Below, piece after piece: positions 43,681 through 52,577 of a stretch of 64,000 nucleotides of DNA. The position numbers and the translations under genes are program-made. The notes below the pieces were generated by a model that saw only the letters and a program-made list of their open reading frames with translations, made no database searches and had not been told where the DNA came from. Location of the stretch: the NCBI GenBank assembly GCA_004556965.1, contig SFFE01000002.1, positions 186,001 through 250,000 of the forward strand. Reading direction: 5' to 3'. Within the stretch, counting starts at the first letter, position 1. Each line of letters opens with the position of its first letter. Source of the stretch: Clostridiales bacterium (GTDB lineage Bacteria; Bacillota; Clostridia; Oscillospirales; Oscillospiraceae).

Positions 43681-45552
43681 TTGAACCGTACACTGGAGAG
43701 AAACAGACTGCGCTCCTTCTTTTTGCTGTGCGCAGAGCCTGCGGCGGAATGGCCGGCGGGGAAGAGAGCCGTATATTATGCGTATCGGATTTTGATGCTC
43801 CTGTGCGCATGCGTATGTCTGGGCGTTTTGCTGCTGATTTTTGCTTATGGGCATTACTCGTGGGGCGTGTTTCAGGGGTATTTTTCCTCTGCGGAAATCG
43901 TGATCCTGAACGTCTTGCCCGTGGTTCTGCTGATTTTCCTGCTCTATGCGCTTTTTGGCCGGGCATGGCTGGCATTTCTGCTGGGCGGCATCATGACACT
44001 GGGACTTTCGATCGGAAATTATTATAAGCTCCTGTTTCGGGATGATCCGCTGTATTTCGAAGACCTTTTGGTCATTCGGGAAGCGAAGACGATCACAAAG
44101 CAAAGTCAATATACGCTGTTTGTGGACAAGCGGATCGTGGTGGCGGTGCTCTGCTTGGCGCTTGGAACGGTTCTGCTGTTTTTCCTGGTGCGCGGCGTTG
44201 CACGAGGCTGGAAGCGCCGCGTGCCGGTCCTGGCGGCCACAGTGCTGGCAGCGGCGCTGCTCTGGCCTGCTTATAAGGACAACGGCATATATGACTCTAT
44301 TCAGAATTTCGACTATCTCAATCACTGGAGCGGGACGCAGAATTATCTTTCACGCGGTTTTTTGTATCCGTTTGTCCATGGCGCCAGCCAGATCAAAGAG
44401 TCGGCGCCGGAGGGCTACAGCGAAGCGGAAGCACAGGCGCTGCTGTCCGAGTATACGGATGCGGACATTCCGGTGGACAAGCGCGTGAGTATCATTTCCT
44501 ATATGCGGGAGGCGTATATCGACTTTTCGCAGTTTGCGATTCCGGGTCTGGATTGCAGCGGATATGACCTGTACCATCAGCTCGAGTCCGAGAGCTACAG
44601 CGGCACGCTGCTGACGAACATTTTCGGCGGCGGAACCATTGACAGCGAACGGTGCTTTCTGACCGGGAACTACCTGCTGCAGAATTTCCGCAGCAACGCC
44701 AACTCCTATGTGTGGTATCTGCGCAATCAGGGATATACGGTAGAGGGCAGTCACCCATACTATCGATGGTTCTATAACCGGCGGAACGTCAACGGCTATC
44801 TGGGCTTTGAAAATTACCGCTTCCGGGAAGGCGATTATGAGTATTTAAGCGAACAGACCATGGTGGAGGACAGCGTTCTGCTCTCGGAGGTTTACAGCGA
44901 CTTTGTGCGCAACAAGTCTACCGGAAAGCCCTACTTTTCTTTTAACCTGAACATCCAGAGCCATGGGCCGTATTCCACCACGGAATATGACGGCGCGGTC
45001 GAGTATCTGACCGGGGACTATACGGACGAATGCAAAAACGCCATGAACAATTATATGGCGACCATTATGGACAGCGACGTGCAACTCATGCAGCTGGTCG
45101 AAAACCTGCGTGCAGACCCCGATCCCGTGATTCTGGTGCTGTTTTCCGACCATATGCCGTGGATGGGGGACGGCAACGTCTTCTATAGCGAGATGGGCCT
45201 GAACTTTGATATGGACACGGAGCAGGGCTTTCGGGATTATTACTCCACACGCTATCTGATCTGGGCCAACGATGCGGCGAAGGCGGTCTTGGAGAACGAC
45301 TTTACGGGGACGGGACCGACCATTTCCCCCTGCTACCTGATGAATCTGGCTTTCCAGCAGTGCGGCTGGGAGGGACCCGCCTTTATGCAGGCGATGGACG
45401 ATCTGCGGGAGGTGTTCCCGGTGGTGACGTCCAACGGGTGCTATGTGGTGGATGGCATGTTTACGGATCAGATCCCGGATGAACGGCAGGAGCTGTTCCA
45501 GAACTTTGAATATCTGCAATATGATTGGCGAACCAAATTCATCTCCAATTAA
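43681..45552 (+). CDS. LTA synthase family membrane sulfatase
   Basis: 623 residues: five or so N-terminal membrane helices (about 30-205) and an extracellular alkaline-phosphatase-fold domain. The nucleophile Thr319 is in FGGGTIDSERCFLTG and metal ligands include the Asp-His of LFSDHMPWMGD. LtaS enzymes transfer glycerol phosphate from phosphatidylglycerol to a wall polymer; others add phosphoglycerol or phosphoethanolamine to glycans, so the exact product is open. TTG start at 43681 with AAGGGGTG upstream; no ATG fits. Confidence 0.88.
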   Translation: MNRTLERNRLRSFFLLCAEPAAEWPAGKRAVYYAYRILMLLCACVCLGVLLLIFAYGHYSWGVFQGYFSSAEIVILNVLPVVLLIFLLYALFGRAWLAFLLGGIMTLGLSIGNYYKLLFRDDPLYFEDLLVIREAKTITKQSQYTLFVDKRIVVAVLCLALGTVLLFFLVRGVARGWKRRVPVLAATVLAAALLWPAYKDNGIYDSIQNFDYLNHWSGTQNYLSRGFLYPFVHGASQIKESAPEGYSEAEAQALLSEYTDADIPVDKRVSIISYMREAYIDFSQFAIPGLDCSGYDLYHQLESESYSGTLLTNIFGGGTIDSERCFLTGNYLLQNFRSNANSYVWYLRNQGYTVEGSHPYYRWFYNRRNVNGYLGFENYRFREGDYEYLSEQTMVEDSVLLSEVYSDFVRNKSTGKPYFSFNLNIQSHGPYSTTEYDGAVEYLTGDYTDECKNAMNNYMATIMDSDVQLMQLVENLRADPDPVILVLFSDHMPWMGDGNVFYSEMGLNFDMDTEQGFRDYYSTRYLIWANDAAKAVLENDFTGTGPTISPCYLMNLAFQQCGWEGPAFMQAMDDLREVFPVVTSNGCYVVDGMFTDQIPDERQELFQNFEYLQYDWRTKFISN

Positions 45553-45558
45553 CAGCGG

Positions 45559-45597
45559 GAGCCGGCGTCCGGACATTGTCCGGACGCCGGCTCTTTT
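45559..45597 (+). terminator. Terminator after LtaS-like gene
   Basis: 15-bp stem 45559-45573/45579-45593 followed by four T. Confidence 0.85.
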
Positions 45598-45615
45598 GTA
45601 TGCGAGCGGCCGTCC

Positions 45616-45644
45616 TTGACAGCCGTTTGCGCCGTTACTATACT
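45616..45644 (+). promoter_or_regulatory. Promoter of two-component system operon
   Basis: TTGACA (45616-45621), 17 bases, TATACT (45639-45644): near-consensus sigma-A promoter. Confidence 0.8.
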
Positions 45645-45709
45645 AAAAGAAGATGCCGTTTCGATGCCGGAACGATGTATTCTGCAAGCGAAGAAAGGGA
45701 GGTGGCCGG

Positions 45710-46363
45710 ATGATCCGGATTCTGATCGTAGACGATGAAAAGCCGATCTGCGACCTCATCAAAATGAGCCTGACAAAGGCGGGTTATTCGTGCACCTGTG
45801 TGTACGACGGTATGGCGGCGGCGGACCTGCTGGATGAGACGGTGTACGACCTGATTTTGCTGGACGTGATGCTGCCGAACGTGGATGGGTTCGAGCTGAT
45901 GGAGTACATCCGCCCGCTCGGCATTCCGGTGATCTTCCTCACAGCGAAAAACTCCGTGAACGACCGCGTGCGCGGCCTGCGCATGGGCGCGGAGGACTAT
46001 ATCGTAAAGCCCTTTGAGGTGATCGAGCTGCTCGCGCGCGTGGATGTGGTGCTCCGGCGCTACAATAAGACGGACAGCGTGCTGGAGATCGGCGGACTGC
46101 GTATCGACACGCGTGCCATGCGCGTCTACCGCGGCGAGGAGGAGATCAGCCTCACGCACAAGGAATATGATCTGTTGCTGTTTTTCGCGCGCAACCCCGG
46201 CACGGCGATCTATCGCGAGACGATCTACGAGCACGTCTGGGGCGGGGAGTACAGCTACGGCAGCAAGACCGTGGACCTGCACATCCAGCGCCTGCGCAAG
46301 AAGGTCGGCTGGGAAAACAAGCTCCGCGCTGTGAACAAGGTTGGCTACCGCCTGGAGGCATAA
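45710..46363 (+). CDS. OmpR/PhoB-family response regulator
   Basis: 217 residues. Receiver domain with Asp8/Asp9, phospho-acceptor Asp52 in LLDVMLPNVDG and Lys100 in VKPFE; C-terminal winged helix (LTHKEYDLLLFFARNPG, YGSKTVDLHIQRLRKKVG). ATG 45710 has AGGGAGGTGG upstream; an earlier in-frame ATG at 45653 is unlikely. It pairs with the kinase gene 4 bases downstream. Confidence 0.95.
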   Translation: MIRILIVDDEKPICDLIKMSLTKAGYSCTCVYDGMAAADLLDETVYDLILLDVMLPNVDGFELMEYIRPLGIPVIFLTAKNSVNDRVRGLRMGAEDYIVKPFEVIELLARVDVVLRRYNKTDSVLEIGGLRIDTRAMRVYRGEEEISLTHKEYDLLLFFARNPGTAIYRETIYEHVWGGEYSYGSKTVDLHIQRLRKKVGWENKLRAVNKVGYRLEA

Positions 46364-46367
46364 CAGG

Positions 46368-47753
46368 ATGAAATTCCGTGTCAAACTCACGCTGACGATC
46401 ATTATCCTGCTCGCGCTGGCCTACGGCGTGGGCGGCAGCCTGATGATCTCGCTGTCGTTTTCCAGCGCCATGGCGCGCGAGCAGGATAATGCTGTGCAGA
46501 CGTATAAAATGATCGTGGATGCGCTGCAGCTTGCCGATGAGGGCGCCGCTCAGACGACCGCGTATACCGTCACACGGGTGCTGAACCAACTGCAAGGGGG
46601 CATGGGGGCGGCTGTGCGCATCACGATGGGCGGCGAGGGGATCGACAGCGGCAGCATTACGCTGTTTGAGCATGCCCCGGTATGCACCGAGGAGGAAACT
46701 TGCAGCATGGCGGCCTATGCGGCGGAGGATGGAAAGCACTATCTGCTGCTCAATGCACTGCTGAACAAAGCAAATTCCTTTTCTGTGGATTTGGCCTTTG
46801 ATGTGTCGGACGTGTACGCGGCGCGTCAGACGCAGCAGCGCGCCTACCAGACCACGTTTGTGCTCCTGATCGCGGCAGGGGCGGCGCTGTCCTGGGCGGC
46901 GGCGTATCTGCTGACGCGGCCGCTCGGCGCGCTTTCACGCGCGTCGCGGGAACTGGCCAATGGCAACCTCGCCTACCGGGCAAAGGTGCGCTCCAGAGAC
47001 GAGGTAGGCGCGCTTGCGCGGGATTTCAACGAGATGGCGGAGCAGTTGGAGGCGGACGTCGAGCAATTGCAGGAGGCTATGGCGGTGCAGGAGCGCTTCA
47101 TGGCCGACTTTTCGCACGAGATGAAAACGCCGATGACCTCCATCATCGGCTATGCCGATCTGCTGCGCAGTCAGGTGCTCAGCCCGTCAGAGCAGATGGA
47201 TGCGGCGAATTATATTTTCTCCGAAGGCCGGCGTCTGGAAAGTCTCTCTCTGAAGCTACTGGATATGCTCTCGCTTGGCCGCTCCGGACTGAAGCTTGTC
47301 CCGTCCAGCCCCGCTGCGCTGGTGTCGGGGGTGGCGGAGCATCTCAAGACCGTGTATGTACGGCAAAACATCCAGATCCAGTACCGCTGCACGGAGGGCG
47401 TGTGCCTGCTGGAGCCGGACTTGGTGAAAACGCTGCTGGTGAACCTGCTGGACAACGCGCGCAAGGCGCTTGATGCCGGCGGGAACATCTATGTGCTGCA
47501 GGAGATGCTGCCGGACGGCTGCCGCATCCGCGTGCTGGACAATGGCCGCGGCATCCCGCCGGAGGCACTCTCGCACCTGACGGAGGCGTTTTACCGCGTG
47601 GACAAGTCCCGCTCGCGCGCACAGGGCGGCGCGGGACTGGGTCTGTCGCTGTGCAACGAGATCGTGCACCTGCACGGCGGCACGATGCAGTTTGAAAGCC
47701 GTGTCGGTAACGGCACGGTTGTCACCGTGGAGCTGAAGGGAGGTAGAGCATGA
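46368..47753 (+). CDS. Sensor histidine kinase
   Basis: 461 residues. Two membrane helices (about 7-29 and 155-180) frame an extracellular sensor of about 125 residues; HAMP follows (TRPLGALSRASRELANGNL), then the phospho-acceptor His250 in FSHEMKTPMTS and the ATPase N, G1, G2 boxes (LLDNARKAL, VLDNGRGIPP, GGAGLGLSLCNEIV). The sensor region shows no known domain. Its stop overlaps the next gene in ATGA. Confidence 0.94.
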   Translation: MKFRVKLTLTIIILLALAYGVGGSLMISLSFSSAMAREQDNAVQTYKMIVDALQLADEGAAQTTAYTVTRVLNQLQGGMGAAVRITMGGEGIDSGSITLFEHAPVCTEEETCSMAAYAAEDGKHYLLLNALLNKANSFSVDLAFDVSDVYAARQTQQRAYQTTFVLLIAAGAALSWAAAYLLTRPLGALSRASRELANGNLAYRAKVRSRDEVGALARDFNEMAEQLEADVEQLQEAMAVQERFMADFSHEMKTPMTSIIGYADLLRSQVLSPSEQMDAANYIFSEGRRLESLSLKLLDMLSLGRSGLKLVPSSPAALVSGVAEHLKTVYVRQNIQIQYRCTEGVCLLEPDLVKTLLVNLLDNARKALDAGGNIYVLQEMLPDGCRIRVLDNGRGIPPEALSHLTEAFYRVDKSRSRAQGGAGLGLSLCNEIVHLHGGTMQFESRVGNGTVVTVELKGGRA

Positions 47754-48478
47754 AACAGGGACGCACCCTCCTTGCCTGTCTGCTCACGGCGGCGGCCGTC
47801 GTGGGCGGTTTCTTCCTGCCGGAACTGGTGGCGGCGGTGCAGGAGCGCACGGCACAGCCCGTACAGGTGGAGACCGGCCCGGTGCAGTTGTTTTCCGCAT
47901 CGGCGCTCAGCCTGCGCGAAAAGCTCATGCTCATGAGCACGGGGAGCGTGGAATGGGTCGAGCTGGAGTGCGGGCGGAATCTGGACGAGGACGCGGCGCT
48001 CGCGACCGCCCGCGCCTATGCAACAGGCTTTTCCCGGGCGGCAATGGACGGGCTCACAGTCTCGGCGCAAAACGCGGTGCCGTATTACAACATGTTTTCC
48101 GATACCGGGGCGTCTTTTTATATTTGGGAGTGCTATTTCATTGCGGCAGATGGCAGCAGCATCTGGATCTGCCTGGACGATGAGACCGGCTGCCTGCTGC
48201 AGCTGTCGTGGGTCAACGGCCGGCAGGCCAGCGATGAGCTTAGCTGGGCCAAGCGCGTCTATGCCGCGCGGGACTATCTCATGGATGTGTGCGCCAAGGC
48301 GCTGGGAACGGTGTATGACGGCAGCAGCTACGCGGAGGAGCCAAGCCAGAACCTGGCGCTGGATGAAATATCCGGGCAGGTCATATATTGTCACATGTTG
48401 GAGCCGGAGACGGACGAGGTGTTCGACATCCCGATCTGGTATAATGAGGTCAATTTTTATTTCAACATGTCCCCATGA
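47750..48478 (+). CDS. Membrane-anchored or secreted hypothetical protein linked to two-component system
   Basis: 242 residues with an N-terminal hydrophobic signal-anchor (about residues 6-27, LLACLLTAAAVVGGFFLPEL). The rest looks like an extracytoplasmic alpha/beta domain containing SFYIWECYFIAADG and VEWVELECGR. I do not recognise the family. Translational overlap with the kinase suggests it is a sensor partner, by analogy with secreted accessory proteins of other kinases (inferred). Confidence 0.75.
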   Translation: MKQGRTLLACLLTAAAVVGGFFLPELVAAVQERTAQPVQVETGPVQLFSASALSLREKLMLMSTGSVEWVELECGRNLDEDAALATARAYATGFSRAAMDGLTVSAQNAVPYYNMFSDTGASFYIWECYFIAADGSSIWICLDDETGCLLQLSWVNGRQASDELSWAKRVYAARDYLMDVCAKALGTVYDGSSYAEEPSQNLALDEISGQVIYCHMLEPETDEVFDIPIWYNEVNFYFNMSP

Positions 48479-48569
48479 TGCCGTTTTGATGCTGCAATGT
48501 TGCCGGCTCGATTGGAATCCCTTTTATGATGTTCGCAGAACAACGAACAACATAGAAGGGGTTCTTTTT

Positions 48570-49856
48570 ATGCAACAGACCATTTCATCCAACGAATTTG
48601 TCCCGGTGATTCTGGGCGGAGATATCACGGCCTACAGTCTGGCGCGTGCGTTTCACGAGGCGTACGGCATCCGCTCGGTCGCGGTGAGCCGGCTGCACAG
48701 CGAGATGATCTCACGATCCGGTATTTTGGAGAACATCGTGATGCCCGATCTGGAGAACACGGCGCTGTTCGCGCAGCGCCTGTGCGGCGTCGCGGCGCGA
48801 TATCCCGGAAGGCGGTGTATCCTGCTCGCCTGCGGCGACTGGTACGTCCGCCTGATCGCGGAGCACCGCGCGGCGCTGGAGGAGCGCTTCATCATCCCGT
48901 ACATTCCGCTGGAGCAGATGAACCGGCTCGTGCGCAAGAATTCGTTTTACCGCCTGTGTGCGGAACTGGGCATCCCGTACCCGAAGACGGTCGTCTGCGA
49001 CTGCGCGGCTATTGAGCTGCCGGAGCTGCCGTTCGGTTATCCCATCATCGCCAAGCCCGCCGCCTCGGCGGAGTACCACTACGCGCAATTTCCGGGGAAA
49101 CGGAAGGTTTACCGCTTGGAGAACGAGACGGAGCTGCGCGATCTTCTGCGGCGGCTGCGCGCGTGTGCCTATCCGGGGCAATTTCTCCTGCAGGAATTCG
49201 TCCCCGGCGACGATACGAGTATGCGCATCCTCACGTGCTACAGCGATCAGAGCGGGAAGGTGCGCTTTCAGTCGAGCGGCCATGTGCTGCTGGAGGATCA
49301 CGCGCCGATGGGCGTCGGCAACCCCGTCGCCATCCTGAAGGATTGCAACCGGCAGGTGATGGAGGACGCCAAGCGTCTGCTGGAGCACGTCGGCTACACG
49401 GGCTTTTCCAACTTCGACATTCGCTATGACGCGCGCGACGGCAGCTATAAATTCCTCGAGATCAATACCCGCCTCGGCCGCAGCAACTACTATGTCACCG
49501 CGGCGGGCGACAATGTGGCGCGCTGGATGGTGGAAGACCTGCTACGCCACGCGCTGCCGGAGCACGGCGCGCCCGTCCTCGCGGAGAACACGGACAGTCT
49601 CTACACCGTCGTGCCGCGCAGCGTGATTCTGGACTATGTGCGTGACCCCGCGTTGCGCACGCAGGTCAGCGCGCTCTGGGACGCGGGGAAGGCGGCAAAC
49701 CCGTTGGACTACGCCGGAGAGACAAGCCTGGAACGGCGGCTGTATGTCCATTATTTTCTCTGGAAGCAGCGGCGAAGCTTTCTCCGCACGCAGGGAACGG
49801 CGGGAAAGGAGGGATGCGTATGTGCGGCATTGCCGGTTTCGCAGATGGGCGTTTGA
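48570..49856 (+). CDS. ATP-grasp ligase, D-aspartate ligase-like
   Basis: 428 residues of the ATP-grasp superfamily. The start FVPVILGGDITAYSLARAFH recalls Enterococcus faecium D-aspartate ligase Asl, which adds D-Asp to the lysine of UDP-MurNAc-pentapeptide. ATP-site elements are YPIIAKPAASAEYH, FLLQEFVPGDD and the metal motif FLEINTRLGRSN. Start ATG 48570, 8 bases from GAAGGGG; the frame is open further upstream but without a good site. A small inverted repeat TGTTCG/CGAACA lies at 48530-48549. It overlaps the asparagine synthetase gene. Confidence 0.8.
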   Translation: MQQTISSNEFVPVILGGDITAYSLARAFHEAYGIRSVAVSRLHSEMISRSGILENIVMPDLENTALFAQRLCGVAARYPGRRCILLACGDWYVRLIAEHRAALEERFIIPYIPLEQMNRLVRKNSFYRLCAELGIPYPKTVVCDCAAIELPELPFGYPIIAKPAASAEYHYAQFPGKRKVYRLENETELRDLLRRLRACAYPGQFLLQEFVPGDDTSMRILTCYSDQSGKVRFQSSGHVLLEDHAPMGVGNPVAILKDCNRQVMEDAKRLLEHVGYTGFSNFDIRYDARDGSYKFLEINTRLGRSNYYVTAAGDNVARWMVEDLLRHALPEHGAPVLAENTDSLYTVVPRSVILDYVRDPALRTQVSALWDAGKAANPLDYAGETSLERRLYVHYFLWKQRRSFLRTQGTAGKEGCVCAALPVSQMGV

Positions 49857-51664
49857 CCTACGACCCGGCGCAGGCGCTGCGCGCTATGGCGGACGCCATC
49901 GCGCACCGGGGGCCGGACGCGGAGGGGCACTTCCTGGAAAATGAAGTGGGAATGGCGTTTCGCCGTCTTTCGATCATCGACCCGGCGGGCGGCGGCCAGC
50001 CGCTGTACAGCGAGGACGGACAAATCGTCCTCACCTGCAACGGCGAGATTTATAATTTCCAGGACCTGCGCGCGGATCTGGAGCTGCGCGGCCATGTGTT
50101 TGCCACGAAGTCCGACGCCGAGGTGGTGCTGCACGGGTATGAGGAATACGGCGAAGATATTGTGCAGCATCTGCGCGGGATGTTCGCCTTTGTGCTCTAC
50201 GACCGGGCGGCACGCAAATTTTTCGGCGCGCGCGACCCGTTCGGCATCAAGCCGCTGTATCTCTATCAGCGGGGCGGCACGTTTCTCTACGCCAGCGAGA
50301 TCAAGGCGTTTTTGCCGCATCCGCAGTTTCGCCGCGCGCTCAACGAAAAATGGCTTTCGACGTATCTCTGCTTTGAATACGTCCCGTGCAGCGAGACGCT
50401 GTTCGCGGACGTGCATAAGCTCCCGCCGGGGCACACGGTTACCTATGAAAACGGCACGCTGACGACAAAGCGGTATTTCACCCCGGCATATGAGATCCGG
50501 CGCGGCAAGCCGCTCTCCGCATGGGCGGACGAGCTGGAGGCCGTGTTTGCCGGCTCGTGCCGGGCGCACCGCGTCAGCGACGTGCCGGTGGGCTGCTTTC
50601 TCTCCGGCGGCGTGGATTCCGCATGGGTGACGCGCATGGCCGGACCAGTGCGCGCGTTTTCCATCGGTTATGCGGAACAGCAGTACAGCGAGCTGCCCGC
50701 CGCTGTAGAGACGGCGCGGCGCCTTGGCATCCCGTGTGAAACGACGGAAATCACGGCGGAGGATTTCTTCGCCGCCGTCCCAACCGTGCAGTGGCACATG
50801 GACGAGCCGCTGCCGAATCCGTCCGCGATTCCACTCTACTATCTGTCGCGCCTCGCGGCGCAGCAGGTGAAGGTCGTCCTCTCCGGAGAGGGGGCGGACG
50901 AGCTGTTCGGCGGCTACAGCATGTATCAGGAGGGACTTGTGTTTTCGCGGTATGCGCACGTGCCGCAGGCACTGCGGGATTTCGCGGGGGACACGGCCGA
51001 GCGGCTGCCGCCGTTTCATGGCCGCCGGTTTTTGATGCGCGGCCGCCAGCCGCTGGAGCAGCGGTATCTCCGCCAGAACTATGTGTTCACCGCCGGGGAG
51101 ACGGGTCGGTATTTGCGCCGCGACCCCGGTCATATCGCCCCGGAAACGCTCACCGCGCCCATCTTTGCGCGCGTGCGGGGCGAGGACGAGGTCACGCAGA
51201 TGCAGTACGCCGACCTCTGCACGTGGCTGCCCTACGACATTTTGCAGAAGGCCGACAAGATGAGTATGGCAGCGTCGCTGGAGCTGCGCGTGCCGTTTCT
51301 GGACCGGGAAGTGTACGAGCTTGCCATGCAGCTTCCGCCGGAAGTGCGTGTAACGCGAAAGGGCGGCAAGCGCCTGCTGCGCGCTGCGGCTGGGAGAACG
51401 TTGCCGGAAAGCACGGCACAGGCAAAAAAGATCGGCTTTGTCACGCCGCTGAACGACTGGCTGCGGCAGGAGCGGTACTACGACATGGTGCGCGCCGCAT
51501 TTGCGAGCGACGCGGCGGGGCAGTTTTTCCGGCAGGACGCGCTGCTTGCACGGTTGGAGGAGCACCGCGCCGGCAAGGACGGCGGCATGAAGCGGATCTG
51601 GAGCGTCTATTGCTTTCTCGTGTGGTATCAGGTGTTTTTCGGGCAAGGAGGTGCGGGATGCTGA
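49820..51664 (+). CDS. Glutamine-dependent asparagine synthetase (AsnB/AsnH-like)
   Basis: 614 residues. N-terminal class II glutaminase starting MCGIAGFADG, with the nucleophile as Cys2; this fixes the start at 49820 rather than the in-frame ATG at 49814, which is only 1 base from AAGGAGG, while 49820 is 7 bases away. Glutaminase motifs AIAHRGPDAEGHF and CNGEIYNF, then the synthetase domain with the pyrophosphatase loop GCFLSGGVDS and LSGEGADELFGGY. Between an Asp ligase and a racemase it may amidate D-Asp or a wall-bound Asp, like AsnH of Lactococcus (inferred). Confidence 0.92.
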   Translation: MCGIAGFADGRLTYDPAQALRAMADAIAHRGPDAEGHFLENEVGMAFRRLSIIDPAGGGQPLYSEDGQIVLTCNGEIYNFQDLRADLELRGHVFATKSDAEVVLHGYEEYGEDIVQHLRGMFAFVLYDRAARKFFGARDPFGIKPLYLYQRGGTFLYASEIKAFLPHPQFRRALNEKWLSTYLCFEYVPCSETLFADVHKLPPGHTVTYENGTLTTKRYFTPAYEIRRGKPLSAWADELEAVFAGSCRAHRVSDVPVGCFLSGGVDSAWVTRMAGPVRAFSIGYAEQQYSELPAAVETARRLGIPCETTEITAEDFFAAVPTVQWHMDEPLPNPSAIPLYYLSRLAAQQVKVVLSGEGADELFGGYSMYQEGLVFSRYAHVPQALRDFAGDTAERLPPFHGRRFLMRGRQPLEQRYLRQNYVFTAGETGRYLRRDPGHIAPETLTAPIFARVRGEDEVTQMQYADLCTWLPYDILQKADKMSMAASLELRVPFLDREVYELAMQLPPEVRVTRKGGKRLLRAAAGRTLPESTAQAKKIGFVTPLNDWLRQERYYDMVRAAFASDAAGQFFRQDALLARLEEHRAGKDGGMKRIWSVYCFLVWYQVFFGQGGAGC

Positions 51665-52401
51665 ATCAGGAACCGCTGGTGGGCGTGCTGGGCGGCGCGG
51701 GGCCGCTGGCGACCAGCCGGCTTCTGCGCCGGGTCATCGAGTTGACCGACGCGTCCGCCGATCAGGCGCATGCAAACCTGCTTGTGCTGGATCATGCGGC
51801 GATCCCGGACCGGACGGCGTATCTGCTCGGAAGCAGTGCGGAAAATCCCGCGCCAGTCCTGGCGGCGGATGCGGCGCTGCTGGAGCGCGCGGGGTGCGAC
51901 GCGATCGTCATCCCCTGCAACACCTCGCACGTGTTTTACGACGAGATCCAGGCCGCCGTTTCCATCCCTGTGGTGCATCTGATCGAGCTGGTGGCGGACG
52001 CGGCGGCGGCGCGCGGGATGCAGACGCTCTGTATCCTCTGCACGGAGGGCACACGCGCGGCGAACCTCTATGGCGCGGTCTGCCGCAGCCGGGGCATCCG
52101 CTGCCGCTATCCGGACACGGCGGTGCAGGAGATGGTCACGTCGGTGATCTACGACCGTGTGAAAGCCGGAAAGACCGCGTCCGAGCAGGTGCTGCGCTCC
52201 GTCATCGAGCTGGAGCTGGACGCCGGGGGCGACGGCGTGGTGCTCGGCTGCACGGAGCTGTCCGTGGCGTTTCAGGATCTGGCGCTTGCCGCGCGATATC
52301 CAGCCGTGCTGGATTCGCTGGAGCTGCTCGCACAGGAGACGGTCGTGCGCGCGGGCAAGCGCCTGCGTGCGCCGACGCTCTGCGAAAATTCGCGCGGTTA
52401 A
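51658..52401 (+). CDS. Aspartate/glutamate racemase family protein
   Basis: 247 residues, cofactor-independent racemase fold. N-terminal GVLGGAGPLATSRLLRRV and the two catalytic cysteines, Cys87 in IPCNTSHVFYDE and Cys198 in LGCTELSVAF, are conserved. It overlaps the asparagine synthetase by 7 bases and has AAGGAGG 6 bases upstream. It likely makes D-Asp (or D-Glu) for the ATP-grasp ligase in the same operon. Confidence 0.92.
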   Translation: MLNQEPLVGVLGGAGPLATSRLLRRVIELTDASADQAHANLLVLDHAAIPDRTAYLLGSSAENPAPVLAADAALLERAGCDAIVIPCNTSHVFYDEIQAAVSIPVVHLIELVADAAAARGMQTLCILCTEGTRAANLYGAVCRSRGIRCRYPDTAVQEMVTSVIYDRVKAGKTASEQVLRSVIELELDAGGDGVVLGCTELSVAFQDLALAARYPAVLDSLELLAQETVVRAGKRLRAPTLCENSRG

Positions 52402-52408
52402 TTCCCCA

Positions 52409-52450
52409 AATGCGCACCGCCCCGGAATTGTTTCGGAGGTGGTGCGCATT
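52409..52450 (+). terminator. Hairpin after racemase gene
   Basis: Stem 52409-52418/52441-52450 with inner pairing CCGGAA/TTTCGG. Confidence 0.65.
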
Positions 52451-52487
52451 CTTCCTGTCGAGCATGCAGTCAAAACGACGGTTTCCC

Positions 52488-52528
52488 TTGACAAACATAA
52501 AACTACGTTTTATAATAAATCATATGAT
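52488..52528 (+). promoter_or_regulatory. Consensus promoter with palindromic operator candidate
   Basis: TTGACA (52488-52493), 17 bases, TATAAT (52511-52516): exact consensus. The perfect palindrome ATCATATGAT (52519-52528) lies around the start point, a natural site for autoregulation by the TetR protein (inferred). Confidence 0.85.
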
Positions 52529-52577
52529 GCAGAACAAATGATTTGAAACGAGTGATTTCGAGAAAGGACGATGCTTC

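Noticed and set aside
48570..52401. Peptide natural product cluster (lasso or graspetide)
   Set aside because: ATP-grasp and asparagine-synthetase-like genes occur in such clusters, but there is no precursor peptide, leader protease or exporter adjacent, and the asparagine synthetase keeps a complete glutaminase domain.
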